A stretch of DNA of 28,934 nt from Ruminococcaceae bacterium UBA6416 (GCA_002438505.1 DJPI01000044.1:1-28934); one strand, 5' to 3'; shown: positions 6,984 to 14,462, counted from the stretch's first letter. Notes: a model not told the origin generated them from the letters alone. Numbers and translations are program-made.

Positions 6984-7310
6984 ATGCTTGTTAAAGACTT
7001 GAAAGCCGCGCTTTCGCTCACAGCGCTCACAACGGGCGGCGATGAAAAGGAAGTCAAGGGCTGCTATTGCGGAGACCTGCTCAGCTGGGTAATGTCAAGG
7101 GCAAAGGAGGGCGACTGCTGGCTGACCGTTATGGGCAACATCAATGCCGTTGCGGTTGCGGTTCTGACCGATTGCGCCTGCATTGTTCTCACGGAAAACG
7201 CGCCGCTTGACGAAAACGCAAAACAGCGCGCGGAATTTGAGGGCGTTTCAATCCTCACCACGGACAAAAGCGCCTTTGAAATTGCAGCCGAAATTTCCGG
7301 GCTGATATAA
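6984..7310 (+). CDS. DRTGG-domain protein (second)
   Basis: A 108-residue single DRTGG-like domain: MLVKDLKAALSLTALTTGG, then CYCGDLLSWVMSRAKEGDCW, and a C-terminal half matching the strand/helix pattern of the first DRTGG protein (CIVLTENAPLDENAKQRAEF). The start is ATG 6984, not the TTG at 6969, because AAAGGAAC lies seven bases before it. It starts 15 bases after the Fe-S protein stop, so it is co-transcribed. It carries five cysteines, three of them close together (CYC...C). It may bind a nucleotide or partner protein with the GHKL ATPase. It is the last gene of the cluster, followed by an inverted repeat and a terminator. Confidence 0.85.
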   Translation: MLVKDLKAALSLTALTTGGDEKEVKGCYCGDLLSWVMSRAKEGDCWLTVMGNINAVAVAVLTDCACIVLTENAPLDENAKQRAEFEGVSILTTDKSAFEIAAEISGLI

Positions 7311-7351
7311 TTTTCGGGAAGGCTTTGCGCTTCCCATCTTTTATAGACCGC

Positions 7352-7393
7352 CACGAATTAACGATTAGGATTAACGATTGTCGTTAATTCGTG
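7352..7393. repeat. Perfect 13-bp inverted repeat with nested copy
   Basis: CACGAATTAACGA (7352-7364) faces TCGTTAATTCGTG (7381-7393). The 16-base loop holds a second ATTAACGATT, so ATTAACGA-TTG-TCGTTAAT can form instead. Two alternative hairpins share one 3' arm. No T-run follows. Confidence 0.75.
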
Positions 7394-7423
7394 AAAAATA
7401 TAAGTAATAACAATAACACCAAA

Positions 7424-7456
7424 CGCCGCCCGATTGAACCCGGACGGCGCTTTTTT
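7424..7456 (+). terminator. Terminator of the hydrogenase-like cluster
   Basis: The stem CGCCGCCCG / CGGACGGCG (one mismatch) is followed by CTTTTTT. It lies downstream of the second DRTGG gene and just past the end of the convergent membrane-protein gene (stop at 7470). Confidence 0.75.
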
Positions 7457-7469
7457 ATGCTCTTAGCTT

Positions 7470-8738
7470 TTATGCTTTTATCTTTTTCTTTTCATGTGTT
7501 TCGCTCTTGAGTTTATCGGTATAGTTTTCAAAAAAGAGGAAGAAGAAAATGAACTGGAGCGGAACAACCTCAACAAGGCCGGTTCGGCCGTATCTCTGGT
7601 CAAGGAGAATGTTCATGATGTATGCAACTATCAGCGTCATTGCAAGAATTGCAAGCATTGAAAACGCAAGCGGAAGATACGCCTTGTTCTCCCTGCGCTT
7701 GTGAAAGCAGAAAAGGAAAACCGCCGCCATGATGAGGATGAAGAACAGAACGGCCGCCGCCGAATGAACGGGGTCAAGCGTTGTTCCGCTGTGAGTTGTC
7801 GGAGCAAAAACGCAGACAAGAAGAACCAGCGAGCCGCCGACTCCGAGAATGTATGCAAGAACATTTTTATATCCGCTTCTTGAAAACGCAAGAATGAAGT
7901 TGAGGGAAAGGCCGATGCTTATCAAAAAGCACGTCACACCGAAACCGAGCGGATAGTCAAGTCCGGTCATGCTGATTGTGTAAGAGACCGGGTTCCTGAC
8001 AAAGGAGTAAAACGTGAAAAACAGCCACGCCGCCGCAAGAAAAAAGAATGAAACCGCGGAAAAGACGCTTGTGTCCTGCGCTTTGATTGAGGCCTCCTCA
8101 GCATCGCGCTGAGCTTTGGGGGAAAAGAGATTCGTGTGGTTGACGGCAAAAAGAACAATGTGCGTTGCAACAATGGGGATAATTTCATAAAGGCCGTTTT
8201 TTCCCTCCTTAACGCCGCCCATGACGGCAGACATCACAACAAAGAAAAGCAAATCCGCAATGCACAGCGCCGTTCCGGTGATGAAAAGAGCCTTCCCCTT
8301 CCTGCTTTTTTCGCGCTGAGAAAGCCGCAGGCAGAGAACAAGAACAACCGTTGCGTTGAGAACAATGTTTCCGAATCCGGTCAGCCAGTGGAGAAGAACG
8401 GAAAAGGTTGAAACCGTCTTTTCCGGAAACGCGGGCATAAGCGTTGTTACAACAAAGCCGACGCAGACGTTTGAAACAAAAAACAGCGTCCGCAGAACCG
8501 GCGCCTTCAGCTTAAATGCGCGCAGCATATATTCAACATTAACAATGTCACAAAGCGGAAGAATGATGCAATAAACGGCAAGAAGCGGGAGCCTTGTCCG
8601 GCCGATGTCACTTATCGTGCTTTTCAGCGGATTTTCAAGAAAAGCAAAAACAGAAAAGAACAGCGCCGCCGCAATGAACAGCCAAAACGCAGCCTTCCTT
8701 TTTTTAAGTGTTGCAGTGAGCAAATTTTCCCTGAGCAT
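7470..8738 (-). CDS. Internally duplicated polytopic membrane protein
   Basis: About 422 residues with roughly twelve hydrophobic segments. The two halves resemble each other: NPLKSTISDIGR in the first matches NPVSYTISMTGL in the second, and NGLYEIIPIV...NHTNLF matches TGLVEVVPLQ...NYTDKL. This is a tandem duplication of a six-helix unit, reminiscent of DUF998/Frag1-type proteins, though I cannot fix the family. The tail is Lys-rich and presumably cytoplasmic. The start is taken as ATG 8738 with AGGTGA six bases upstream. A GTG three codons earlier lacks a ribosome-binding site. It is divergent from a TetR regulator, which probably controls it. A role in membrane stress or efflux is only a guess. 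Confidence 0.8.
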   Translation of the reverse strand: MLRENLLTATLKKRKAAFWLFIAAALFFSVFAFLENPLKSTISDIGRTRLPLLAVYCIILPLCDIVNVEYMLRAFKLKAPVLRTLFFVSNVCVGFVVTTLMPAFPEKTVSTFSVLLHWLTGFGNIVLNATVVLVLCLRLSQREKSRKGKALFITGTALCIADLLFFVVMSAVMGGVKEGKNGLYEIIPIVATHIVLFAVNHTNLFSPKAQRDAEEASIKAQDTSVFSAVSFFFLAAAWLFFTFYSFVRNPVSYTISMTGLDYPLGFGVTCFLISIGLSLNFILAFSRSGYKNVLAYILGVGGSLVLLVCVFAPTTHSGTTLDPVHSAAAVLFFILIMAAVFLFCFHKRRENKAYLPLAFSMLAILAMTLIVAYIMNILLDQRYGRTGLVEVVPLQFIFFFLFFENYTDKLKSETHEKKKIKA

Positions 8739-8786
8739 TGAGTTCACCTGTAAATTTCAAAATTTTGTTGATTTTTTTCGGAAAGT

Positions 8787-8815
8787 GTTATAAGATAAAG
8801 CTACAGCTTTTTCAA
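8787..8815 (-). promoter_or_regulatory. Promoter of the duplicated membrane protein
   Basis: Minus strand: TTGAAA (8815-8810), 17-bp spacer, TATAAC (8792-8787). It gives a leader of about 40 bases. The spacer and -35 lie next to repeated ACAGCT/ACAGCTGT motifs. Confidence 0.7.
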
Positions 8816-8829
8816 CAGCTGTGGTTTCA

Positions 8830-8843
8830 TTGACACCTGTCAA
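8830..8843. promoter_or_regulatory. TTGACA-CC-TGTCAA palindrome, possible TetR operator
   Basis: A perfect 6-bp dyad lies upstream of the membrane-protein promoter and about 100 bases before the tetR start. A second, wider inverted repeat, ATTGAACG (8877-8884) / CGTTCAAT (8911-8918), sits nearer the tetR gene. TetR operators are usually short palindromes like these, but binding is an inference. Confidence 0.5.
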
Positions 8844-8942
8844 ATTATACACGTTTTTAATGTTTTTTCAATCGTTATTGAACGGCTGTTTTGTGTGATA
8901 AACAACACGGCGTTCAATGTTTGTTGAAAACCGGAGGTAAAA

Positions 8943-9572
8943 ATGTCAGAGAAATTCAGCAATCAAAACAAAATTGAGGACAGACGCGTCCGCCGGACAA
9001 AAACCAATTTGCGCAACAGTCTCTTTGCTCTGCTTGAAGAAAAGAGCATTAATCAAATCACCGTGACGGAGCTGACCACCCTTGCGGACGTCAACCGTTC
9101 AACCTTTTATCTTTATTACAATGACATCTTTGATATGATGGAAAAAATCCAGCAGGAGATTTATGCCGTCTTTGTTGACACCGTTGTCCGCTTCCGCAGT
9201 GACTTCACTGACATTGAAAGCATTGTGACATATTGCTCGCGCTTCCTTGAGTTCTGCAAGGAGAACTATCAGGTCTGCCGCTTCATCACGCGCAATGACT
9301 GCAACAACCATCTTGCGGAAAAAATCAAGCTTGCCGTGCGCTGTGTGATTCCGGACTCCGCAAAGTATTATCCGGACAACGATCCGCGCAATTATCTGAC
9401 AACCTTTGCGCTCTCCGGAATTCTTGCAACAATACTTGAATGGATGAACAACGGAATGAAAATTCCGCCGGAGGATATGGCAAGGTTTTTGAGCTACACA
9501 TATGCTTTCGGCTCAAAAATGCAGCGTGAAAGCGACCTTTACAAGCAGTACACAATGTATAAGGACGAGTAA
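8943..9572 (+). CDS. TetR/AcrR-family transcriptional regulator
   Basis: A 209-residue repressor-like protein. The N-terminal TetR helix-turn-helix spans about residues 18-62: RRTKTNLRNSLFALLEEKS, then ITVTELTTLADVNRSTFYLY. The tyrosine-rich recognition helix is typical of the family. The helical C-terminal half resembles the TetR_C_8 class (YFxNxx-type regulators). It includes the aromatic stretch near ENYQVCRFITRN and a membrane-like ALSGILATILEW helix that should form part of the dimer interface. The start has GGAGG five bases upstream. It is divergent from the duplicated membrane protein and followed by a terminator, so it forms a single-gene unit that most likely controls its neighbour. 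Confidence 0.93.
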   Translation: MSEKFSNQNKIEDRRVRRTKTNLRNSLFALLEEKSINQITVTELTTLADVNRSTFYLYYNDIFDMMEKIQQEIYAVFVDTVVRFRSDFTDIESIVTYCSRFLEFCKENYQVCRFITRNDCNNHLAEKIKLAVRCVIPDSAKYYPDNDPRNYLTTFALSGILATILEWMNNGMKIPPEDMARFLSYTYAFGSKMQRESDLYKQYTMYKDE

Positions 9573-9593
9573 AACTTCTATAACAACAGCTCA

Positions 9594-9618
9594 GGCGCCC
9601 GGTGAGGCGCCCTTTTTT
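9594..9618 (+). terminator. Terminator of tetR
   Basis: GGCGCC (9594-9599) and GGCGCC (9606-9611) form a GC stem with a CGGTGA loop, followed by CTTTTTT. Confidence 0.85.
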
Positions 9619-9623
9619 GCAGC

Positions 9624-10250
9624 TTATTCACACTCAGAAAGCAGCTCTTTCGGGATGCGCCGGTCTTTGAAGAAGAACTCACGGTCACGCTCCCCGATTT
9701 CCCTCATAACGCGGCAGGGATTGCCAACGGCAACAACATTCGCCGGAATATCCTTTGTCACAACGGAGCCTGCGCCGATAACGGTGTTTTCTCCAATGGT
9801 CACGCCGGGCATGATGAGGGCGCCGGAACCTATCCAGCAGTTTTTTCCGATATGCACGGGAGCATTGAACTGAAACGCCTTTTCGCGCAGCGCCGGAAGA
9901 ACCGGGTGGGCGGCCGTTGCAACGGTAACATTGGGCGCAAACATTGTGCAGTCTCCAACATAGATGTGAGTATCGTCAACAAGCGTCAGATTGAAGTTTG
10001 CATAAATGTCTTTTCCAAAGTGGACGTGCTTTCCGCCCCAGTTTGCGTGGAACGGCGGCTCAATATAACACCCCTCGCCGATTTCGGCAAACATTTCAGA
10101 AAGCAGCCTTTTGCGCTTTTCCTGTTCAAGAGGTCTTGTTGCGTTATAGTCATAAAGCTTTTCAAGGCAGAGAAGCTGTTCCTTCATCAGCTCCTCATCC
10201 TCCGGGAAATACAGATTTCCGCTGTGAAGAATTTTTTCGTTATCGGTCAT
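9624..10250 (-). CDS. Sugar O-acetyltransferase (maltose/galactoside acetyltransferase type)
   Basis: A 208-residue left-handed beta-helix acetyltransferase that moves acetyl from acetyl-CoA to a sugar hydroxyl. The N-terminal Mac domain (about residues 4-60, DNEKILHSGNLYFPEDEELM) is followed by hexapeptide repeats (GEGCYIEPPFHANWGGKHV, HIYVGDCTMFAPNV, HIGKNCWIGSGALIMPGVTI). The catalytic histidine is His115 in ATAAHPV, and the coil ends VVAVGNPCRVMREI. Start ATG 10250 has GGAGGCG upstream. The longer reading from 10295 crosses the promoter and is rejected. It is divergent from a sugar symporter, so the pair may handle imported glycosides. Length and motifs match the MAA/LacA group, but the acceptor sugar is unknown. 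Confidence 0.93.
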   Translation of the reverse strand: MTDNEKILHSGNLYFPEDEELMKEQLLCLEKLYDYNATRPLEQEKRKRLLSEMFAEIGEGCYIEPPFHANWGGKHVHFGKDIYANFNLTLVDDTHIYVGDCTMFAPNVTVATAAHPVLPALREKAFQFNAPVHIGKNCWIGSGALIMPGVTIGENTVIGAGSVVTKDIPANVVAVGNPCRVMREIGERDREFFFKDRRIPKELLSECE

Positions 10251-10297
10251 AAATACGCCTCCGTTTTTGCGTTTGCTTTTCCGGTTTGCATTCAAAA

Positions 10298-10326
10298 ATT
10301 ATATCACACATCAAAAGGGTGCGCAA
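10298..10326 (-). promoter_or_regulatory. Promoter of the sugar O-acetyltransferase
   Basis: Minus strand: TTGCGC (10326-10321), 17-bp spacer, TATAAT (10303-10298). The -10 is perfect and the -35 is weak. Confidence 0.65.
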
Positions 10327-10417
10327 GGTTTAAAGCGGACGTGTCCGGCGTTTTCAGAATTCTTAAAAAAGGGCGGCCAAAGCTTCATCATTTTTTACAG
10401 TTGTATTTTAAATCTTG

Positions 10418-10446
10418 TTGATTTTTTGTTGATACTGTTATATAAT
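10418..10446 (+). promoter_or_regulatory. Promoter of the GPH symporter
   Basis: TTGATT (10418-10423), 17-bp spacer, TATAAT (10441-10446). TGTTGAT is repeated at 10416 and 10428. A similar TTTTGTTGATTTTTT occurs at about 8763, in the leader of the duplicated membrane protein. Confidence 0.7.
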
Positions 10447-10476
10447 TTATTAAATCGACAATCAAGGAGAGATTCA

Positions 10477-11970
10477 ATGAAAAATCCGTTCAAGTTTTTC
10501 TTTTCCCGTGAGGAAAGCGAAACAAAGGTTGCAAACAACCGCCTGCTTTCCTATGCTGCCGGCCTGACCGGCCAAAACATCAACTATAGCTTTATCTCTC
10601 AGCGCCTGTTCGTCTTTTTGAACACCGTTTTGGGCATTCCCTCCGAAACAACCGGCCTCATCACCGGAATCAGCACCCTTTGGGACGCGGTCAACGATCC
10701 GCTCATCGGAACGCTCATTGACGCACGCAAGTACCGCCCCGGAAACAAGATGCGGCCGCTCATTCTTTATACATCGCCGATTATAGGCGTCCTCACCGTT
10801 CTGATGTTTTCAGACTTCCACCTCAATGTTAAGGCAACGGTTTTTCTCATTCTTGCGATTTATCTTGTGTATGACCTTTTATATTCCGTTCAGGACGTTG
10901 CAATGTGGGGGCTTCTCGCCCTTTCAAGTCCGCATTCAGAGGAACGCTCAAGGGTTGCCCAGTGGGTATCAATCGGCGCCGGTGCAGGCGGAGCCATCGG
11001 CGGACTTTTCCCATCGATACGCAGCATTCTTGTTGATAACCTCGGCGTTACGGAAAACAACGCATATCTGCTTGGTGCAATTTTATTCGGACTTGGCGGA
11101 ATGCTCATTTCACTTCTTGCCTACCGTATGCGCGAAAAGGTTGACTATGTTCAGGAAAAGAAGGTCAATGTTTTTGACAGCCTCAAAAGCCTCAGACACA
11201 ACAAGACGCTCATCATCATCTGCCTTGCGCGGTTTTTGAGCGGACTTTCGCTCACTCTTCCGTGGGAATACTTTTTTGACACGGACGGCGTGCAGTATAG
11301 CATCTTCGGAACCGTCCTTTCCGGCGGAACAATGCAGGTCATATACGGTCTCATTCCCGGAATTCCCGGCGCGTTGATGCTGTTTTGCACAACACGCTTT
11401 GCAAAAAAAATCGGCGGAATGAAAAATCTTCTTGTTCTTTCGGAGGTACTTCAGATAATCTGCCGTGTGATTGCCTTTTCAATCGGCAACAACAACCGCT
11501 TCCTCAATTTCAGCACTCTTGCCGTGATTTGGGTTCTTGTTGCAATTTATAACATTCCGGTCGGAATGAAGGACATTGCGCACCGTTCCCTCCTTTGCGA
11601 CTCCATTGACGAGGTTGAGCTGAAAACGGGAGAGAGGACGGAGGGCATTGCCTTTTCAATGCAGAACTTCATCTCCAAGCTCAGCAGCGCGGTTTCAAAG
11701 CTCATTCAGGGCTATATGCTCAAATTCATGGGCTTTAAAACCATTAAAGGCTTCAGCGGCGCGGCTCTCATCCGCGCCCAGAGCAAAAGCTCGCCGTTTT
11801 TCAAATATCGCTGGCATCAGTTCATGCTCGGTCCCGCTATCGGCTCCGCCCTTTATCTTGTCACAATCCTTTTCCTCAAGGATGACCGCGAGCACGTTGC
11901 CGAGGTTGAACGCCTTTTGAAGGAAAGGCGTGACGCGCTTGAGGAAGAGCAGGCCGTCTCTGCCGAATAA
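10477..11970 (+). CDS. MFS/GPH-family sugar:cation symporter
   Basis: A 497-residue polytopic transporter, about twelve helices, of the glycoside-pentoside-hexuronide type (MFS_2, melibiose-permease-like). The diagnostic loop is LWDAVNDPLIGTLIDARKYR, with Asp70 and Asp74-Pro75, followed by the basic KMRPLILYTSP segment. A second conserved stretch is the helix near YDLLYSVQDVAMWGLLALSS. It has a long, charged C-terminal tail (KERRDALEEEQ). Start ATG 10477 has AAGGAGAGA upstream. A reading from 10267 would cross the promoter and is rejected. These carriers take up sugars with sodium or protons. The specific sugar is not visible. It is divergent from a sugar acetyltransferase and followed by a terminator. 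Confidence 0.9.
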   Translation: MKNPFKFFFSREESETKVANNRLLSYAAGLTGQNINYSFISQRLFVFLNTVLGIPSETTGLITGISTLWDAVNDPLIGTLIDARKYRPGNKMRPLILYTSPIIGVLTVLMFSDFHLNVKATVFLILAIYLVYDLLYSVQDVAMWGLLALSSPHSEERSRVAQWVSIGAGAGGAIGGLFPSIRSILVDNLGVTENNAYLLGAILFGLGGMLISLLAYRMREKVDYVQEKKVNVFDSLKSLRHNKTLIIICLARFLSGLSLTLPWEYFFDTDGVQYSIFGTVLSGGTMQVIYGLIPGIPGALMLFCTTRFAKKIGGMKNLLVLSEVLQIICRVIAFSIGNNNRFLNFSTLAVIWVLVAIYNIPVGMKDIAHRSLLCDSIDEVELKTGERTEGIAFSMQNFISKLSSAVSKLIQGYMLKFMGFKTIKGFSGAALIRAQSKSSPFFKYRWHQFMLGPAIGSALYLVTILFLKDDREHVAEVERLLKERRDALEEEQAVSAE

Positions 11971-12018
11971 TGCCTTCATGAAAAGACCGAACAATTCAAA
12001 AGTTAAAACACACAAGCA

Positions 12019-12044
12019 ACGGGCGCCTCGTTTGAGACGCCCGT
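12019..12044. terminator. Terminator between symporter and GDPD
   Basis: The stem ACGGGCG-CTC / GAG-CGCCCGT has one internal mismatch and a GTTT loop. On the plus strand it is followed by AAAATTATTCTTTTT, on the minus strand by TGCTTGTGTGTTTT. It sits between convergent genes and may serve both. Confidence 0.7.
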
Positions 12045-12069
12045 AAAATTATTCTTTTTGGCTTGACTG

Positions 12070-12789
12070 TTATCTCAGAACCTCAACCATTCTGTCCGGG
12101 AAGTTTCCGATGAGGGCGTCAACACCCATTGCGGAAAGGCGCTTGATGTCGTCATACTCATTGACGGTCCAGGTGTTGATTTCACATCCGGCGTCATGCA
12201 TTTCCTTCACCGTTTCCGGGGAAAGGAAGCAGTGAATCGGGTGGCAGCACTGAACGCGGTTTTCCGCGGTGTACTTTCCGTAATTGATGAGCCAGCTTTC
12301 CGAAAGGAAGCCGCGCTTGATTTCCGGCGCAATTTTTTCGCAGCGCAGAACCGAGTAATGGTTGAAAGAGGAAAGGATAATCTTCTTTTCAAGCCCAAAT
12401 TCACGGATCATGTCAATAACGCGCTGTTCAATCGTCGGATATTCAAAAATTCCGGTTTTCAGCTCAATGTTTGTAATGATGTCGGTATCCTTGACAAGCT
12501 CAAAATATTCGCGCAGAGTCGGAATTGCGTTGAAGCCGTAAACACCCTTGAAGCCTGCGGAATAATCGAATTTTCTAAGCTCTTCAAACGTCATGTCACG
12601 GACAAGACCCTGGCCGTTCGCCGTGCGCTTGATGTCCTCGTCATGGATGATAACAAGCACATTGTCTTTGGTGAGGTGAACGTCAAGCTCGATACCGTCG
12701 GCACCGACTTCAACCGCTTTTTGGAAAGCGAGCATTGTGTTTTCGGGATACTTACCCGAAAAGCCTCTGTGGGCAAAAATTTTTGACAT
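12070..12789 (-). CDS. Glycerophosphodiester phosphodiesterase (cytoplasmic)
   Basis: A 239-residue GDPD TIM-barrel enzyme that cleaves glycerophosphodiesters to glycerol-3-phosphate and an alcohol. The active-site set is complete: HRG (His7, Arg8), ENT (Glu16, Asn17), ELD (Glu34, Asp36), His49 in IIHDED, and later GVYGFNAIPTL and the closing INTWTVNEYDDI barrel strand. There is no signal peptide, so it acts in the cytoplasm. The start at 12789 has a modest AGAAGTGAT site. It has its own promoter at 12881-12908, so the NrdR gene just upstream need not drive it. A second, divergent GDPD-like protein lies at 16222. Confidence 0.93.
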   Translation of the reverse strand: MSKIFAHRGFSGKYPENTMLAFQKAVEVGADGIELDVHLTKDNVLVIIHDEDIKRTANGQGLVRDMTFEELRKFDYSAGFKGVYGFNAIPTLREYFELVKDTDIITNIELKTGIFEYPTIEQRVIDMIREFGLEKKIILSSFNHYSVLRCEKIAPEIKRGFLSESWLINYGKYTAENRVQCCHPIHCFLSPETVKEMHDAGCEINTWTVNEYDDIKRLSAMGVDALIGNFPDRMVEVLR

Positions 12790-12880
12790 TATTAATCACT
12801 TCTTTTGAAAATTTTCGGCGGATGTTTCCGCCGTGAAGGCCGGAGGAAAATTGCGCCGCGCGCAAAAATCCGCCAACTTG

Positions 12881-12908
12881 ATTATACACAAAACTGAGAT
12901 TTTTTCAA
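12881..12908 (-). promoter_or_regulatory. Promoter of the cytoplasmic GDPD
   Basis: Minus strand: TTGAAA (12908-12903), 16-bp spacer, TATAAT (12886-12881). It leaves a leader of about 90 bases that holds a hairpin CGGCGGA/TCCGCCG (12816-12833). Confidence 0.72.
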
Positions 12909-12917
12909 GCCTTTGCC

Positions 12918-13373
12918 TCATTTTTCGCCAAGCAGCTTTGCAAGCTCCTCCATGAAGGTGTTGATGTCCTTGAACTGGCGATAGACGGAGGCAAAGCGGA
13001 CATAAGCAACCTCATCAAGCAGCTTGAGCTTGTCCATTGCAAGCTCGCCGATATGCACCGAGGTGACCTCGCGGTCAAGCGAGTTTTGAAGCTCGGCCTC
13101 AATGTCTGCAACAGCGGTTTCAATCTGAGAGATTGAAACCGGGCGCTTTTCGCAGGCACGCAGCATTCCGTTGAAAAGCTTCACTCTGTCAAAAGCCTCG
13201 CGTGATTTATCCTTTTTAACAACGATGATGGGAACGCTTTCAATAATCTCATAGGTTGTGAAGCGCTTTGCGCAGGAGACGCACTCGCGCCTTCTGCGGA
13301 TTTTTTCGCCCTCGTCCGTCGGCCGTGAGTCAATAACCTTGCTTTCTGAATAACCGCAAAACGGACATTTCAT
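12918..13373 (-). CDS. nrdR: Transcriptional repressor NrdR
   Basis: A 151-residue NrdR, the normal length. The zinc ribbon is CPFCG (Cys3, Cys6) with CVSC (Cys31, Cys34), followed by the basic KIRRRREC and RFTTYE stretch and then an ATP-cone from about residue 49 (PIIVVKKDKSREAFDRVKL) to 139. NrdR senses dATP/ATP through the ATP-cone and represses ribonucleotide reductase genes. None of its usual targets is in this window. The start at 13373 (inside CATATG) has AAAGGAGAAG upstream. It carries its own strong promoter and lies downstream of degV, whose terminator separates the two. Confidence 0.97.
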   Translation of the reverse strand: MKCPFCGYSESKVIDSRPTDEGEKIRRRRECVSCAKRFTTYEIIESVPIIVVKKDKSREAFDRVKLFNGMLRACEKRPVSISQIETAVADIEAELQNSLDREVTSVHIGELAMDKLKLLDEVAYVRFASVYRQFKDINTFMEELAKLLGEK

Positions 13374-13439
13374 ATGTTGACTTCTCCTTTCGTCCGGCGC
13401 CGGAAGAGAATATGCGGACGCCTGCTTTGTGTTTTATCC

Positions 13440-13468
13440 ATTGTATCACAGTCGTTTTTTGCTGTCAA
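13440..13468 (-). promoter_or_regulatory. Promoter of nrdR
   Basis: Minus strand: TTGACA (13468-13463), 17-bp spacer, TGaTACAAT extended -10 (hexamer 13445-13440). Strong match. Confidence 0.82.
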
Positions 13469-13499
13469 ACAAAACCGGCGTATCGCGGCCGAATGAAAG

Positions 13500-13522
13500 A
13501 AAAAAAGGGGCAATCAGCCCCC
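13500..13522 (-). terminator. Terminator overlapping the degV stop codon
   Basis: Minus strand: GGGGC-TGATT-GCCCC followed by TTTTTTT. The stem starts within the last codons of degV and its TGA stop lies in the loop, so the hairpin forms only once ribosomes have cleared. Confidence 0.8.
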
Positions 13523-14365
13523 TGAGCGCTCAAAAATCACGCCCATGCAGCGCTCTCCGCAGTGGGAGGCAATGCAGCAGCCGGCCTCCTGGGCAATGAC
13601 AAGTTCAAAGCCGCCCTCTGCCTTTGCAAAGGCGGAAAGCTCATTCACCTCGTCTTTTGAAAGCGCGGTGTAATTGAGCAGGCAAAGGTCGTCTTTTTCG
13701 GCTTTTTCCGAAAGCTTATGCGCAATATATTTTTTCATTGCGTCAAGCCCCTTTCCGCGGAATTTTTTTCCCGGAACAAGCTCGCCGTCAATTATGTCTA
13801 TTGTCGGCTTCAGCGAAAGCAGGTCGGCAAAAAGCTTTTCCCCGGCTTTGCAGCGGCCGCCGCGCAAAAGGAAGGCCGTGTCCTCAAGGATAAAGCTTGT
13901 GCTGATTTTTTTCCGTTTGCTTTCAAGCTTTTTTGCAATTTCCCGCGCCGCTTCTCCGCTCTCGCGCAAGCGGCTTGCAAAAAGGGCAAGCATTGCCGTT
14001 CCGGCGGAGAGGGTTTCGGAATCAACAACAAAAACATTGTCAAGACCGCCGGAGGCAAAAAGCGCGTTTTGAAAGCAGGAGGAAATCCTGCTTCCGAGTG
14101 CAACGTGAACAACGTCAAAGCCCTTTTCCGTCAGCGTTTTAAAAACAAGCTTATACTCATGCGGAGAAATTCCGGAGGTTTTCGGAATGCTTGAGTAAAG
14201 TCTGCTTTTTTCAAAAAGCTCCCTTGTTGTCAGGTCAACGCCGTCTTTAAACTCCTCTTCTCCAATGATGACAGTCATTGGCATAACATGAATATCAAAC
14301 TGCTTTTGAAGCTTTTTTGAAAGGTCTGCGGCGCTTTCGGTTGTTATTGCAATTTTTTGCGGCAT
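13514..14365 (-). CDS. DegV-family (fatty-acid-binding, FakB-like) protein
   Basis: A 283-residue DegV protein. It begins KIAITTESAADL, has the phosphate/carboxylate-binding loop KTSGISP (Thr63, Ser64, where FakB proteins have TSQPS) and continues with VHVALGSRISSCFQNA and the LRGGRCKAGEKLFADLLSLKP stretch seen in the family. DegV/FakB proteins bind a fatty acid and present it to the FakA kinase for phosphorylation. No fakA is in the window. The start has AAGGAGAA six bases upstream. The C-terminus is cysteine-rich (AGCCIASHCGERCMG). It is divergent from the orphan brnA gene across a very AT-rich gap. Confidence 0.92.
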   Translation of the reverse strand: MPQKIAITTESAADLSKKLQKQFDIHVMPMTVIIGEEEFKDGVDLTTRELFEKSRLYSSIPKTSGISPHEYKLVFKTLTEKGFDVVHVALGSRISSCFQNALFASGGLDNVFVVDSETLSAGTAMLALFASRLRESGEAAREIAKKLESKRKKISTSFILEDTAFLLRGGRCKAGEKLFADLLSLKPTIDIIDGELVPGKKFRGKGLDAMKKYIAHKLSEKAEKDDLCLLNYTALSKDEVNELSAFAKAEGGFELVIAQEAGCCIASHCGERCMGVIFERSGG

Positions 14366-14384
14366 AAAAATTCTCCTTTTTCAC

Positions 14385-14414
14385 TTGGCAATAATTACTT
14401 AATAATTATAATAT
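14385..14414 (+). promoter_or_regulatory. Promoter of the brnTA remnant
   Basis: TTGGCA (14385-14390), 18-bp spacer, TAATAT (14409-14414), directly before the BrnT stump start at 14419. The whole 14391-14420 stretch is A/T with palindromic ATAATTATAATATAATTAT. BrnTA loci are usually autorepressed here by BrnA (family knowledge). Confidence 0.5.
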
Positions 14415-14418
14415 AATT

Positions 14419-14451
14419 ATGGATACAATAAAATTTGAATGGGACGAATGA
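14419..14451 (+). pseudogene. Ten-codon stump of BrnT toxin
   Basis: ATG at 14419 encodes MDTIKFEWDE and then TGA at 14449-14451. IKFEWDE is the typical opening of BrnT ribonuclease toxins (F-x-W-D-x near the N-terminus, recalled from the family). The remaining 80 or so codons that should follow are missing. The brnA ribosome-binding site (GAGGTGAC) overlaps the stop and the antitoxin starts 12 bases later. An internal deletion of brnT, keeping both ends of the locus, is the simplest reading. The short match makes this an inference, though the position exactly before brnA supports it. Confidence 0.65.
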
Positions 14452-14462
14452 GGTGACAAATT

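Noticed and set aside
9852..10421. 189-codon plus-strand frame opposite the acetyltransferase
   Set aside because: It is antisense to a gene with full family motifs and has no motif or ribosome site.
10267..10476. N-terminal extension of the GPH symporter
   Set aside because: It crosses the promoter at 10418-10446 and has no ribosome site. The ATG at 10477 has a clear one.
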